Of a stretch of 64,000 nucleotides of DNA, positions 44,742 to 53,591 are shown in pieces; position 1 is the first letter of the stretch; each line of letters starts with the position of its first letter. This stretch comes from Gluconobacter kondonii (lineage in GTDB: Bacteria > Pseudomonadota > Alphaproteobacteria > Acetobacterales > Acetobacteraceae), in contig NZ_BEWP01000001.1 in NCBI RefSeq assembly GCF_002723995.1, positions 186,001 through 250,000 on the forward strand, in the 5' to 3' direction. Made by a program: the position numbers and the translations under genes. A model generated the notes under the pieces. It saw nothing but the letters and a program-made list of their open reading frames with translations. It was not told the DNA's origin and searched no databases.

Positions 44742-45560
44742 TTAATCTTCGTCCTCATGATCGATCGCAGCCCGCACCCTCTTGCGCGCCACGTTCACAT
44801 AAGACGTATCGGTATCAATCCCAATCCCCACACAGCCCATCCGCTCCGCCGCAACCAACGTTGTCCCGGAGCCCATGAACGGGTCCAGCAACACGCCCCC
44901 CGGCCGCAGCCCGTGCAACCGGATGCAGGCTTCGGGAAGCGCCACCGGGAACGTCCCCGGATGGCTGAACTTCTCCTTGCGGCTCCGTACAGTCTCGTAG
45001 GGAATGAACCACGTATCGCCCCGGCAACGCCGGTCCGTGATGTGCTGACGCCGTACGATGTTGCTCTTGTCCGTAAACGGCACGCCCGCATCCAGCCGCT
45101 GCACCGGCACATTTCCCGTCTTGGTCAGATGGAACACATGCTCATGGTTGCGGTTGACGAAACGTGCCGAATTCAGCGGCTTGAAATGTCCGTAGGTGAT
45201 CTCACCCACCGAAATCGACTTGATCCAGGTGATATGATTCTGAAGCACGAACAGCTTGCGCAGCCGGGTCATCAGTTCGAACGGCAGCCAGGGCTGGGAC
45301 GATGATCCCGCAATATTCAGGAAAAATGACCCATCATCTTTCATCACGCGACACAGACTGGTGCAGACATCCTCTAGCCAGTCCAGATACGCGTCTTCCG
45401 GCAGTCGATCCTGATACGTCCGGTACGACACACCCAGATTATAGGGCGGCGACGTCACCACCACGTCCACGCTCTGCGACGGCATCCGCTTGAGAACCGT
45501 CGTGCAGTCTCCTCGGATCAGCGTATGAACACCGAGTTTTTCCCGGCGACTGCGGATCAT
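44742..45560 (-). CDS. Site-specific DNA methyltransferase
   Basis: A 272-residue amino-methyltransferase. Motif IV TSPPYNL (about residue 35) comes before motif I DPFMGSGTT (about 230), the beta order of CcrM-like enzymes. The TSPPY form is found in N6-adenine and N4-cytosine enzymes, so the modified base is uncertain. SAM-binding region continues LVAAERMGCVGIGIDTD. It lacks the extra C-terminal region of CcrM. The ATG overlaps the mltA stop by 4 bases. No restriction endonuclease gene is seen, so it looks like an orphan. The longer frame upstream lies within mltA and is dropped. Confidence 0.9.
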   Translation of the reverse strand: MIRSRREKLGVHTLIRGDCTTVLKRMPSQSVDVVVTSPPYNLGVSYRTYQDRLPEDAYLDWLEDVCTSLCRVMKDDGSFFLNIAGSSSQPWLPFELMTRLRKLFVLQNHITWIKSISVGEITYGHFKPLNSARFVNRNHEHVFHLTKTGNVPVQRLDAGVPFTDKSNIVRRQHITDRRCRGDTWFIPYETVRSRKEKFSHPGTFPVALPEACIRLHGLRPGGVLLDPFMGSGTTLVAAERMGCVGIGIDTDTSYVNVARKRVRAAIDHEDED

Positions 45561-46699
45561 TGCGCCCCGGAATCCGCAGGTGGGCGCGGCAGAAACAGCA
45601 CCATCCGGCCATGTGCATGCAGGTTCCCGGCGATGGACTGCGCACTTGCGCCCCAACCGGTGAACAGATCGGCACGTCCCGCACCTTTGATATCCGTTCC
45701 GATATCCTGCGCGAACACCAGATGATCCCAGGTCGCGGGCTGCCCCGTACCATAAGGCAGCTTCGTCTCAACCCAGAGCGGCATCGCAAACGGCACCAGA
45801 GACCGGTCAACCGCCACGGAGCGCCCAGCCGTCAGCGGCATCCCGAACGCCCCTTTCGGCCCCTGCGCCAGATTACCGTCGTCACGACGGAAAAAGACAT
45901 AGTTCGGATTACGCTCCAGCACGGACATCATCTGATCCGGATGCGTTTCCAGCCAGTTCCGGATGCTGTCCATGCTGACACCATCCGCAGGCAGTTCGCC
46001 CTGCTGCACAAGCACACGCCCAAGCGGCACATAAGCCTGCCCGTTGCGTCCGTCATAACTCACACGCACCTGCCCACCATCGGGAAGGATTAGTCGTCCC
46101 GAGCCTTGGATCTGCAAAAACGACAGATCGATCGGGTTTTTCAGCCAGGCGATCTCAAGCCCCTGCCCTTCCAGCGCACCGCCATCAATCGCGGCCCGGT
46201 CGTAATAGGGTGCGAACTGTCCGTTCACCCAGTGCCCGCTGACCATCTGACCATTGGTCGCCTTCGCCCGGACGAGATCATGCGGACGACCATAGACCGG
46301 CGTCTGATACTCCCCGCCGCGTGTGAGGGAGGCAGGAATTTGTGGCTCGAAATAGCCGGTATAAAATGCCTCAGTGCCAGTCTCGTAAGGCTGGAACCAT
46401 GTTTCCAGATACGTTCTGGCGTCCGTTGCCGTCGCCAGCGCCGTACAGGCATTGCTCCAATCGGCAGCATGACGGCCATAAGTGATGGCATCACTTCCAC
46501 CGAGCAGCGTTTCGGGCGGCAATTGTGCCAGTCGATGGCACTCCTCCCGAAGAAGCGGCATCAGCGATGCAAAATCCTCCTGCCCCCATCCGGCAAGCGA
46601 ATCATATCCAACGGGAGAAAGGGAAAGCGACGACGGTGCCTCTTGCGGCGTGCAGCCGCACAGCACGCCGAGTGTCATCAGAGTCAGCAGTTTTTTCAT
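45557..46699 (-). CDS. mltA: Membrane-bound lytic murein transglycosylase A
   Basis: A 380-residue lipoprotein with signal KKLLTLMTLGVLCGC and lipobox Cys at residue 16. The MltA domain contains YTGYFEPQIPASLTRGG (about 115-131), and the 3D domain near the end includes VFAQDIGTDIKGAGRADLF with the catalytic Asp. It cleaves glycan strands of peptidoglycan at the outer membrane, giving 1,6-anhydro ends. It lies 37 bases after the Tim44-like gene, in the same operon, and overlaps the methyltransferase gene. Confidence 0.95.
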   Translation of the reverse strand: MKKLLTLMTLGVLCGCTPQEAPSSLSLSPVGYDSLAGWGQEDFASLMPLLREECHRLAQLPPETLLGGSDAITYGRHAADWSNACTALATATDARTYLETWFQPYETGTEAFYTGYFEPQIPASLTRGGEYQTPVYGRPHDLVRAKATNGQMVSGHWVNGQFAPYYDRAAIDGGALEGQGLEIAWLKNPIDLSFLQIQGSGRLILPDGGQVRVSYDGRNGQAYVPLGRVLVQQGELPADGVSMDSIRNWLETHPDQMMSVLERNPNYVFFRRDDGNLAQGPKGAFGMPLTAGRSVAVDRSLVPFAMPLWVETKLPYGTGQPATWDHLVFAQDIGTDIKGAGRADLFTGWGASAQSIAGNLHAHGRMVLFLPRPPADSGAQ

Positions 46700-46735
46700 C
46701 GGACAGGCAGAAAACTCGAACAGAAAAAATAACGA

Positions 46736-47530
46736 TCAGGCCGGGCAGGACGCTGCGAGACGCCATTGTGCATCGGATTGTCCAGCCACACGCTCGAACA
46801 GCCACAGATCATGGAACTCGGTGACGGCTTCGGTTCCGACCACGGGCTCGCCCTGACGATCGGTCAGGATATTCACCTGCCGCGACACGATCCGCACCTC
46901 GATTCGGCCTGTCCGCTGCCCGTCGTCCGCAGACACCAGCATCGCATCCAGAATGGAGAGGCTCTCAACGCCGCGAAGATCACTCCGCTGCGTCTCACCA
47001 GCCTGCGTCCGCGCGTCGATCGCAGCCGAAAAGCTCTCCAGCGCAGCGGGCGTCAGTAGTTTTTCAAGCGCGACACGGTCCCCGACCGCAAAGGCTGGAA
47101 CGACCTGCCGGAACGTGTCTTCAGCGTCTTTCAGGAAACCGGAAGGCGAGAAGCCGGGAAAAATCGTCGCAATCTCAGAAAGAACGCCACCGACACGGGT
47201 TACGGGGGCGGGAATTTCATAGTCCACATCCGGCACTGTGGCGGCGAACGCACCGTTATCGCCCTTTCCCGAAGTCTGTCCCGGGAGCGGAGGCGGCGCG
47301 CCCGGACGCGCTGCATCAGGAGCAGCGCCCTTCTGCGGTCCAAAACCGAACCGGCCACCGCCCGGACGTTCCTGCCGCACACCCTGCATCCCGACGCGAC
47401 GGCCGAGCACACGGTACAGCCTCACACCCAGCACCACGGCGAGCACGAACAGGACCACGAGGTCCCAGGGAAAAGAATGGCCAGCATGTGCCATGAGGCC
47501 TGCGGGGAGGTGAATGTCGTCAGAAGACAT
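46736..47530 (-). CDS. Tim44/TimA domain membrane protein
   Basis: A 264-residue protein. One hydrophobic segment near the N-terminus (WDLVVLFVLAVVLGVRLYRVLG, about residues 20-41) is followed by a Gly/Pro-rich linker and a C-terminal Tim44-like domain (FLKDAEDTFRQVVPAFAVGD, then the SRQVNILTD region). Mitochondrial Tim44 is a peripheral translocase component; bacterial members are attached to the inner membrane and are of unclear role, but this gene next to mltA and divergent from secB is a common alphaproteobacterial arrangement. The gene order suggests envelope or protein transport work (inference). Confidence 0.88.
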   Translation of the reverse strand: MSSDDIHLPAGLMAHAGHSFPWDLVVLFVLAVVLGVRLYRVLGRRVGMQGVRQERPGGGRFGFGPQKGAAPDAARPGAPPPLPGQTSGKGDNGAFAATVPDVDYEIPAPVTRVGGVLSEIATIFPGFSPSGFLKDAEDTFRQVVPAFAVGDRVALEKLLTPAALESFSAAIDARTQAGETQRSDLRGVESLSILDAMLVSADDGQRTGRIEVRIVSRQVNILTDRQGEPVVGTEAVTEFHDLWLFERVAGQSDAQWRLAASCPA

Positions 47531-47737
47531 GAAGCTCTGTTTCTCACTGTCCGGACTTCGAAGTGTCCGGTTAAAGATCCGTTGCCCTACAGATAGGGTG
47601 CAATCCCTCTGATCTCAACCATCTGTCGGCCAGAAGCGTGTCTTGGCGTTCAGCAGACATCATGCTACCGCCGAGGGATCGCAATCGTTTCAATCGATGT
47701 CCGCCATGGGGTTCGCCCCTGCGGAACCGGAGACCGC

Positions 47738-48259
47738 ATGTCAGAGAACACCGCCGACAACACCGTGATGGGTCAGGAAAACGTGCCGGCAATGCCGCTC
47801 GCCATCAACCTGCAGTACACGAAGGACCTTTCCTTCGAAGTTCCGGCTGGCGCGTCCATTTTTGCAACGCTGCGCTCTGCCCCGCAGATTTCCGTCAACA
47901 TCGACGTCCAGGCCAACCGTCTGGAAGAAGACCAGGCTGTCTATGAAGTCGCTCTGGCCGTCCGCGCCGAAGCCGCTGAGCCGCCCGCACAGGAAGGTGG
48001 ACAGGCCGGTCGTACGGTGTTCATCGCCGAACTGACCTATGCTGCCGTCGTGACGCTGACCAACCCGCCGCAGGAACTGGTCGAGCCGATCCTGCTGGTT
48101 GAAGTTCCGCGCCTGATCTTCCCGTATGTCCGCGCCATCGTCAGCGATGTCACGCGTGACGGCGGCTTCCCGCCCGTCGTGCTTCAGCCGATCGACTTCG
48201 TGGCCCTGTGGCAGGCCAAGCGCGCCCAGCAGTTCCCGGAACCCGCCGGCGAAGCCTGA
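47738..48259 (+). CDS. secB: Protein-export chaperone SecB
   Basis: A 173-residue tetrameric chaperone that holds precursor proteins and delivers them to SecA. The N-terminal strand LQYTKDLSFEVP (about residues 25-36), the VNIDVQANRL block and the family segment VEVPRLIFPYVRAIVSDVTRDGGFPP are typical. Length matches. It is divergent from the Tim44-like gene (207 bases apart), and its stop codon directly abuts hemD on the other strand. No terminator is visible. Confidence 0.97.
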   Translation: MSENTADNTVMGQENVPAMPLAINLQYTKDLSFEVPAGASIFATLRSAPQISVNIDVQANRLEEDQAVYEVALAVRAEAAEPPAQEGGQAGRTVFIAELTYAAVVTLTNPPQELVEPILLVEVPRLIFPYVRAIVSDVTRDGGFPPVVLQPIDFVALWQAKRAQQFPEPAGEA

Positions 48260-48925
48260 TCACACTGCGGGCCCGAGCTGCTCCAGCGGATCGGCCCACA
48301 TCACCGCGCGCCATTCCTTATGGTTCAGGCGCGCGGCTATGGCCTCTGACAGACAGAGCGCCCGCACGGCAGACAGTGCCGTCAAATCTTCGGCCCCAAG
48401 CGCGTCTCGAAACGCTTCCGCCGTTTTCCCGGAATACAGCAGCACAGAATCGACTCGCCGCTCCCGCAGAGCCGCCGTCGCATCCTCCGGCAAGGTCATA
48501 CGCTTGCAGGCCACATAAACTTCCGCCCGCTGCACCTCCAGATTTCTCGCCAGATCCAGACCGTAGCCTTCGCCGCTGGCCAGAAGCACGTCTGCGCCCG
48601 TAATGCCCCGCATCCGGCAGAATGCGGTCAAAGCCAGGGCATCTCCGTCTGCCGCTTCAACATGGATAAATCCGGCCTGACGCGCCCGCGCCGCCGTTTG
48701 CGAGCCCACGGCAACGAGCAGTCTATCCTTCGGCCAGTCCCGCAACGCAGGCAGTGCATTCGCGCTTGTCACCAGAACCGCACGGAAGTTTTCAGGAGCA
48801 ACCGGCGCCAGTGTCGTGATGTCCAGCATCGGACACGCTATCGCCTGCCAGCCCAGCGCCCTGACTTCCGCCATGGTAGCGGACAGTCCGGGCTCCGGCC
48901 GGGTCACCAGAACGACGCGGTCCAA
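48260..48925 (-). CDS. hemD: Uroporphyrinogen-III synthase
   Basis: A 221-residue enzyme that closes hydroxymethylbilane to uroporphyrinogen III. Sequence conservation in the family is low; VLVTRPEPG at the N-terminus, AVLVTSANALPALRD and LLYSGKTAEAF, with the later LCLSEAIAARL, support the call. It lies 9 bases after hemC, which makes its substrate, so the pair is the expected operon. The reading frame converges on secB with no gap. Confidence 0.93.
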   Translation of the reverse strand: MDRVVLVTRPEPGLSATMAEVRALGWQAIACPMLDITTLAPVAPENFRAVLVTSANALPALRDWPKDRLLVAVGSQTAARARQAGFIHVEAADGDALALTAFCRMRGITGADVLLASGEGYGLDLARNLEVQRAEVYVACKRMTLPEDATAALRERRVDSVLLYSGKTAEAFRDALGAEDLTALSAVRALCLSEAIAARLNHKEWRAVMWADPLEQLGPAV

Positions 48926-48933
48926 GAGAAGCT

Positions 48934-49983
48934 TCAGGGACGCCTCATGTCTTCGAAAATGTTGGACGGCGTATCACGACGCAGTTCGTCCGCAAGTTCC
49001 GTTCCCATACGGGCAGCTTCGAGCGGCGCGCCTTCGATGTGGCGCTGCAACAGGAACGTGCCGTCCTCGCTTGCAATCATGCCCGTTAGCTTCAGCATGC
49101 CCTTCTCGATGCGGGCATAGCCTCCGATCGGCGTCCGGCAGGAACCGTCAAGCTCCGCCAGAAGCGCACGCTCAGCTGTCGAAACGGCCCGGGCCTCCGG
49201 ATCTTCGATTGCAGACAGTAGTTCACGCAGTTCCAGATCGCTTTCACGAACCGTCACGCCAACGATGCCCTGACCCGAGGCCGGCAGCATCTGATGCGGC
49301 TCGAACACCACATCCACACGATCTTCCATGCCCAGACGACGCAGCCCGGCCAGCGCCAGAAGCGTCGCATCGCATGCTCCGGCCCGCAGCTTGTCCAGTC
49401 GGGTCTGCACGTTGCCCCGCAGCAGCCCGAACCGCAGATCGGGACGGACATGCAGCATCTGCGCCTGGCGCCGCACGGACGCACATCCGATCAGCGCGCC
49501 TTCGGGCAGACAGTCATACGGGCGTTCCGGATCGATCTTTACAGTCCGGTCCCGCAGGATCAGCGCATCGCGCGCGTCTTCACGCTTGAGCGTGCAGGCC
49601 AGCACGAGGCCCGGCGGCAGATTGGTTTCCAGATCCTTGAGGCTGTGCACGGCGAAATCAATCCGCCCTGCAACCAGTGCCTCATGAATTTCCTTGGCGA
49701 ACAGTCCCTTACCGCCAATTTCCGCCAGACGTTGAACCTGATTGCGGTCGCCCTCAGTGCTGATCTGGTATTCCTGAAACGCACCCATGTCGCGCAGGAC
49801 CGGGCAGAACCGCGTCAGACGCGTCAGAAAATTGCGCGTCTGGACCAGCGCCAGCGGCGATGCCCGCGACCCGACACGAAGAGGGAGCTTGCGGCCAGTC
49901 GGCGGCTCAGCGGCATGGGAACGGCGGACGGCTTCCGCGGCAACTCGCTGGAGCGCATCGGAAGGCAGGACGGGAGCATTCAT
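48934..49983 (-). CDS. hemC: Hydroxymethylbilane synthase (porphobilinogen deaminase)
   Basis: A 349-residue enzyme that joins four porphobilinogens. The family start is LRVGSRASPLALVQT, followed by GDR and GGKGLFAKEIHEAL (about residue 95). The dipyrromethane cofactor Cys is in GSCRTPIGGYA (about residue 268). The N-terminal 30 residues are an alanine-rich extension. The frame can begin at GTG 50007; the ATG 49983 is used, though its ribosome site is weak. It is divergent from tsaD across 66 bases and is followed by hemD. Confidence 0.95.
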   Translation of the reverse strand: MNAPVLPSDALQRVAAEAVRRSHAAEPPTGRKLPLRVGSRASPLALVQTRNFLTRLTRFCPVLRDMGAFQEYQISTEGDRNQVQRLAEIGGKGLFAKEIHEALVAGRIDFAVHSLKDLETNLPPGLVLACTLKREDARDALILRDRTVKIDPERPYDCLPEGALIGCASVRRQAQMLHVRPDLRFGLLRGNVQTRLDKLRAGACDATLLALAGLRRLGMEDRVDVVFEPHQMLPASGQGIVGVTVRESDLELRELLSAIEDPEARAVSTAERALLAELDGSCRTPIGGYARIEKGMLKLTGMIASEDGTFLLQRHIEGAPLEAARMGTELADELRRDTPSNIFEDMRRP

Positions 49984-50049
49984 GAACGGCAGCTTTAGCC
50001 CATTCACACGGGACTGTCATGATATGTCAGACTCGGCCATAATGAGGGC

Positions 50050-51147
50050 ATGTCAGCCCCCGTCACTCATTCTCCCACATCCGCGCGTCTCCTTCTCGCA
50101 ATCGAGACGTCCTGCGACGATACGGCCTGCGCCATCCTCACTTATGATGGCACCATTCTGGCCGAAGGCGTGCTGTCCCAGACCGATCACGCCATTCTCG
50201 GCGGCGTCGTCCCGGAGATCGCGGCCCGCGCGCATCTGGACGCGCTGCCCGCTCTGGTGGCGGAAGTCCTGAAAAAAGCGTCTCTGACGCTCGCAGACAT
50301 CGATATTTTCGCTGGCACGACCGGTCCGGGTCTGATTGGCGGCCTGATCGTCGGCAGTTCCTACGCCAAGGGATTGGCCATGGCGCTGAACCGTCCTTTC
50401 ATGGCCGCGAACCATATCGAAGCACATATTCTCACGCCTCGGCTTCCCAGCCTCGGAGCGGCACTTCACTTTCCCTACCTGACGATGCTTGTCTCGGGAG
50501 GCCACTGCCAGTGCGTGTCGGTCGAACAGACGGGCCGTTATGTCCGCCTCGGCGGTACGATCGACGATGCCGCCGGTGAAGCCTTCGACAAGGTCGCCAA
50601 GATGCTTGGCCTCGGCTGGCCCGGCGGCCCTGCGCTGGAAAAACTTGCCACCGAAGGTCGGGACGATGCCTATGCGCTTCCCCGTCCGCTCAAAGGCCGC
50701 GAAGGCTGCGATTTCTCTTTTTCGGGCCTGAAAACCGCTGTCAGCCGCCTGATCGACACGCAGGATCCGACCGGAACGCGCGATGCCTTGCCGCGCCAGT
50801 TCGCGGCAGACGTCGCCGCCTCCTTCCAGCGCGCCGTCGCGGATGTGATGGCCGATCGTGCCGAGCATGCTCTTGCCCTCAGCCCGAATGCCACGGCTCT
50901 CGTCGTGGCAGGCGGCGTGGCGGCCAACAAAACCCTGCGTCAGGCGCTCGAACAGGTCGCCGCCAATCACGGAATCACTTTCTTCGCCCCGCCCCTGCGG
51001 CTGTGTACGGACAATGCGGTCATGGTCGCATGGGCCGCGCTTGAGCGCCTTCACGCAGGCGAAACGCCCGACGACATCGACACCGCCGCTCGCCCCCGCT
51101 GGCCGCTCTCTGAACGCACTCCCGCCATCCCGGAACAATTCTCTTGA
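50050..51147 (+). CDS. tsaD: tRNA N6-adenosine threonylcarbamoyltransferase TsaD
   Basis: A 365-residue Kae1/TsaD protein that, with TsaB and TsaE, puts threonylcarbamoyl on A37 of ANN-decoding tRNAs. The nucleotide site begins LAIETSCDDTACAIL, the metal His pair is in NHIEAHILT (about residue 120), and LVSGGHCQ and LVVAGGVAANKTLRQ are present. Length is usual. It opens a plus-strand operon with rlmJ (TTGA overlap) and gpsA. It is divergent from hemC. Confidence 0.97.
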   Translation: MSAPVTHSPTSARLLLAIETSCDDTACAILTYDGTILAEGVLSQTDHAILGGVVPEIAARAHLDALPALVAEVLKKASLTLADIDIFAGTTGPGLIGGLIVGSSYAKGLAMALNRPFMAANHIEAHILTPRLPSLGAALHFPYLTMLVSGGHCQCVSVEQTGRYVRLGGTIDDAAGEAFDKVAKMLGLGWPGGPALEKLATEGRDDAYALPRPLKGREGCDFSFSGLKTAVSRLIDTQDPTGTRDALPRQFAADVAASFQRAVADVMADRAEHALALSPNATALVVAGGVAANKTLRQALEQVAANHGITFFAPPLRLCTDNAVMVAWAALERLHAGETPDDIDTAARPRWPLSERTPAIPEQFS

Positions 51148-51983
51148 ACTACCGTCACATCTACCACGCCGGAAACTTCGCCGACTGCATGAAGCATGCT
51201 CTGCTTTTGGCGCTCATCAGGGCGCTCAAGCGCAAACCCGCAGGCTTCCTCGTCCTCGATACCCATGCCGGATGCGGCCGGTACGATCTGACGTCCGAAG
51301 AGGCCGAAAAAACCGGCGAATGGCGCGCAGGCATCGGCCAGCTTCTGAACAGTCCAGCCGCAGCAGCGCTTGCGGCGTATCTCGACGCCGTCCGCCCCAA
51401 TGTGCAGGACCGACACCGCTATCCCGGCTCCCCGGCTTTTGCTCGTGCCGAATTGCGTCCGCAGGATCAGCTTATTGCCTGCGAACTGCACCCTGAAGAC
51501 GTCCGACCTCTTCGCCGCCTCTTCCATGCAGACCCGCAGGCCGCCGTGCATCACCGTGACGGTTACGAGGCCCTGCGTGCGCTTCTCCCGCCCAAGGACT
51601 TCAAGCGCGGTCTCGTTCTCATTGACCCGCCGTTTGAAAAACCGGACGATTTCGCGCGCTGTGCAGAGGCTGTTGCCCTGATCCGTAACCGCTTCCGCGC
51701 CGGAATCGTCGCCGTCTGGTATCCGATCAAGCACCGCACACCCGTGCGGGCCTTCTATACGGCCCTTCAGGATGCGGGCATCCGGGATATGCTCGCCTGC
51801 GAGTTTCTTCTGCGTCCGCCGGTCGATCCGTCGCGTCTGAACGGGTGTGGTCTGCTGGTCGTCAACGCGCCGTTCGGCTTCGAGGACGAGGCGCGCAATA
51901 TTCTCGAAGCCCTTGCTGTCGGCCTGCGTTCTCCTGACGCGGAAGATATCCAGATCACGATCGAACGGCTGGCAGAGGAATAA
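51144..51983 (+). CDS. rlmJ: 23S rRNA (adenine-2030-N6)-methyltransferase
   Basis: A 279-residue Rossmann methyltransferase. The start NYRHIYHAGNFADCMKHALL is the RlmJ hallmark; DTHAGCGRYDL is the SAM region and LVLIDPPFEKPDDF the DPPF catalytic motif. It modifies A2030 of 23S rRNA in E. coli. TTG is used as the start and overlaps the tsaD stop, so translation is coupled. gpsA begins 2 bases after its stop. Confidence 0.95.
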   Translation: MNYRHIYHAGNFADCMKHALLLALIRALKRKPAGFLVLDTHAGCGRYDLTSEEAEKTGEWRAGIGQLLNSPAAAALAAYLDAVRPNVQDRHRYPGSPAFARAELRPQDQLIACELHPEDVRPLRRLFHADPQAAVHHRDGYEALRALLPPKDFKRGLVLIDPPFEKPDDFARCAEAVALIRNRFRAGIVAVWYPIKHRTPVRAFYTALQDAGIRDMLACEFLLRPPVDPSRLNGCGLLVVNAPFGFEDEARNILEALAVGLRSPDAEDIQITIERLAEE

Positions 51984-51985
51984 TC

Positions 51986-52960
51986 ATGAGCAGACGTCCG
52001 CATATCGCCGTTATTGGCGCTGGAGCCTGGGGAACCGCGCTGGCCTGCGCCATGGTGGCTACCGGCGCGGACGTCACGCTCTGGATGCGAAACCCGGTCC
52101 CGCCGGGAACCCGCACCCTGCCGCGTCTGCCGGAGATCACCCTGCCCGACACCGTCACCATTACGGGCGATTTCCCGCGTACCGCCGATGTCGTGTTGCT
52201 TGTGACGCCGGTCCAGACAGCCCGTGACGTCTCAACGCGGCTTCAGACCGTGCTCGACCCGGCAGTTCCGGTCGTGACCTGCTGCAAGGGGCTGGAACAG
52301 GCTACCTCCCTCCTGCCGCTCGATGTGCTGGCCCAGACCATGCAGAACCGTCCGACAGGCGTCCTTTCCGGTCCGAACTTTGCCATCGAAATCGCCAAGG
52401 GCCTCCCCGCCGCCGCAACGCTGGCCTGCGCGGATCTTGCGCTTGCACAGACCCTCACGGCGCTCCTCAACACATCCAGCTTTCGTCTTTATGCCAGCGA
52501 TGACGCCGCTGGTGTTCAGCTTGCAGGAGCCGCCAAGAACGTCATTGCTATCGGCGCAGGCATCACGATCGGCGCTGGACTGGGCGAAAACGCCCGCGCT
52601 GCTCTTATCACCCGTGCTGTCGCCGAAATCGGCCGCCTCGCCGAAGCCATTGGAGGCCGCGCCAGCACGCTTGCGGGCCTCGCGGGCATGGGGGATCTTA
52701 TTCTGACCTGCACCGGTCGCGGTTCACGCAACTACAGCGTGGGTCTGGAACTCGGTGAAGGTCGCCCGCTTGCGGATATTCTCGCTTCACGCACGACAGT
52801 TGCGGAAGGCGTTCTGACCGCTCCCGCAATGCTCGCTCTCGCCCGCAAACATAACGTGCGGGTGCCGATTATCGAGACCGTCACCCGTCTCCTTAACGAA
52901 GGCGTTTCAATCGAGGAAGCGCGCCATCTTCTGCTGGACCGCCCCCCGACCCGGGAATAA
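51986..52960 (+). CDS. gpsA: Glycerol-3-phosphate dehydrogenase [NAD(P)+]
   Basis: A 324-residue NAD(P)-dependent enzyme that reduces dihydroxyacetone phosphate to sn-glycerol-3-phosphate for membrane lipids. The nucleotide loop is IAVIGAGAWGTALACAM; SGPNFAIEIAKGLPAA and the catalytic-lysine region LAGAAKNVIAIGAGI follow, then GLAGMGDLILTCTGRGSRN. It is the third gene of tsaD-rlmJ-gpsA and converges on sodC 9 bases away. Confidence 0.97.
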   Translation: MSRRPHIAVIGAGAWGTALACAMVATGADVTLWMRNPVPPGTRTLPRLPEITLPDTVTITGDFPRTADVVLLVTPVQTARDVSTRLQTVLDPAVPVVTCCKGLEQATSLLPLDVLAQTMQNRPTGVLSGPNFAIEIAKGLPAAATLACADLALAQTLTALLNTSSFRLYASDDAAGVQLAGAAKNVIAIGAGITIGAGLGENARAALITRAVAEIGRLAEAIGGRASTLAGLAGMGDLILTCTGRGSRNYSVGLELGEGRPLADILASRTTVAEGVLTAPAMLALARKHNVRVPIIETVTRLLNEGVSIEEARHLLLDRPPTRE

Positions 52961-52969
52961 TGCCGCGCT

Positions 52970-53494
52970 TCAGTGAAGAACGGCGCAGGCCACCCGGTCG
53001 CCCGAACCGCCAATCGGCTGGGTCTGGTAATCATCCGGCTTGGCATGCACCACCACAGATGCGCCGTCGGCATCCATCAGCGCAGGCAGAGCTTTGCCGC
53101 CCTTCAGCGAAACCAGCGTGGAATAAAGCTCTACCGTCGCCGTCCCGTCCGGTGCGACATACAGATTCGGCAGATCCCCGGCGTCATTCGCATCCGCCTT
53201 CAGAAGGCCATGCACCACCGGCGTTGTCGCATGGACATGCGCGCCCGCGCTGGTGAATTTCGGGGCCGCGCAGTTGCCCTTTTCATGAAAATGAATGCCG
53301 TGCCAGCCCGGCGTCAGCCCCTGCACCTGAAGGCGCAGCAGAACGCCTTTCGGCGCATCCGTCACGGTCACGATCCCATGAGACGCGCCATCCGTCCCTT
53401 TCAGCTCTCCTGAAACACTGTCTGCCGCACAGGCCAGAGAAGGGATGGCTATGGCGGAGGCCAGAAAAAGGGTCAGAAATCCGGAACGACGCAT
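52970..53494 (-). CDS. sodC: Periplasmic Cu-Zn superoxide dismutase, altered Zn site
   Basis: A 174-residue exported enzyme with a signal peptide (FLTLFLASAIAIPSLACA). Cu ligands fit HFHEKGNC (two His), AGAHVHA and the late VVVHAKPDD. The Zn pair is AHV and VVHGLL; the canonical third His before GDLP is replaced, because the segment reads NDAGDLPN where E. coli has HLGDLP. The Asp of GDLP is kept. The two disulphide Cys (GNC and VAC) and the active-site Arg in SGDRVAC are present. It should dismutate superoxide outside the cytoplasm, though zinc binding may differ. A palindromic Fur-like site lies just upstream. It converges on gpsA. Confidence 0.92.
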   Translation of the reverse strand: MRRSGFLTLFLASAIAIPSLACAADSVSGELKGTDGASHGIVTVTDAPKGVLLRLQVQGLTPGWHGIHFHEKGNCAAPKFTSAGAHVHATTPVVHGLLKADANDAGDLPNLYVAPDGTATVELYSTLVSLKGGKALPALMDADGASVVVHAKPDDYQTQPIGGSGDRVACAVLH

Positions 53495-53520
53495 GGGTAC
53501 TCACAGTCTTTGTAAAGTCA

Positions 53521-53539
53521 GATGATAACTATTCTCATC
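53521..53539. promoter_or_regulatory. Fur-box-like palindrome upstream of sodC
   Basis: A 19-base imperfect palindrome, GATGATAACTATTCTCATC, 27 bases ahead of the sodC start. Read on the minus strand it matches about 13 of 19 positions of the classical Fur consensus. It lies between sodC and the nucleoside transporter gene. The site is tentative. Confidence 0.35.
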
Positions 53540-53591
53540 TTAACTTAGGTAGGGCAAATCTTCCGATCAGAGATTCGTGATCTGCCGAGAA

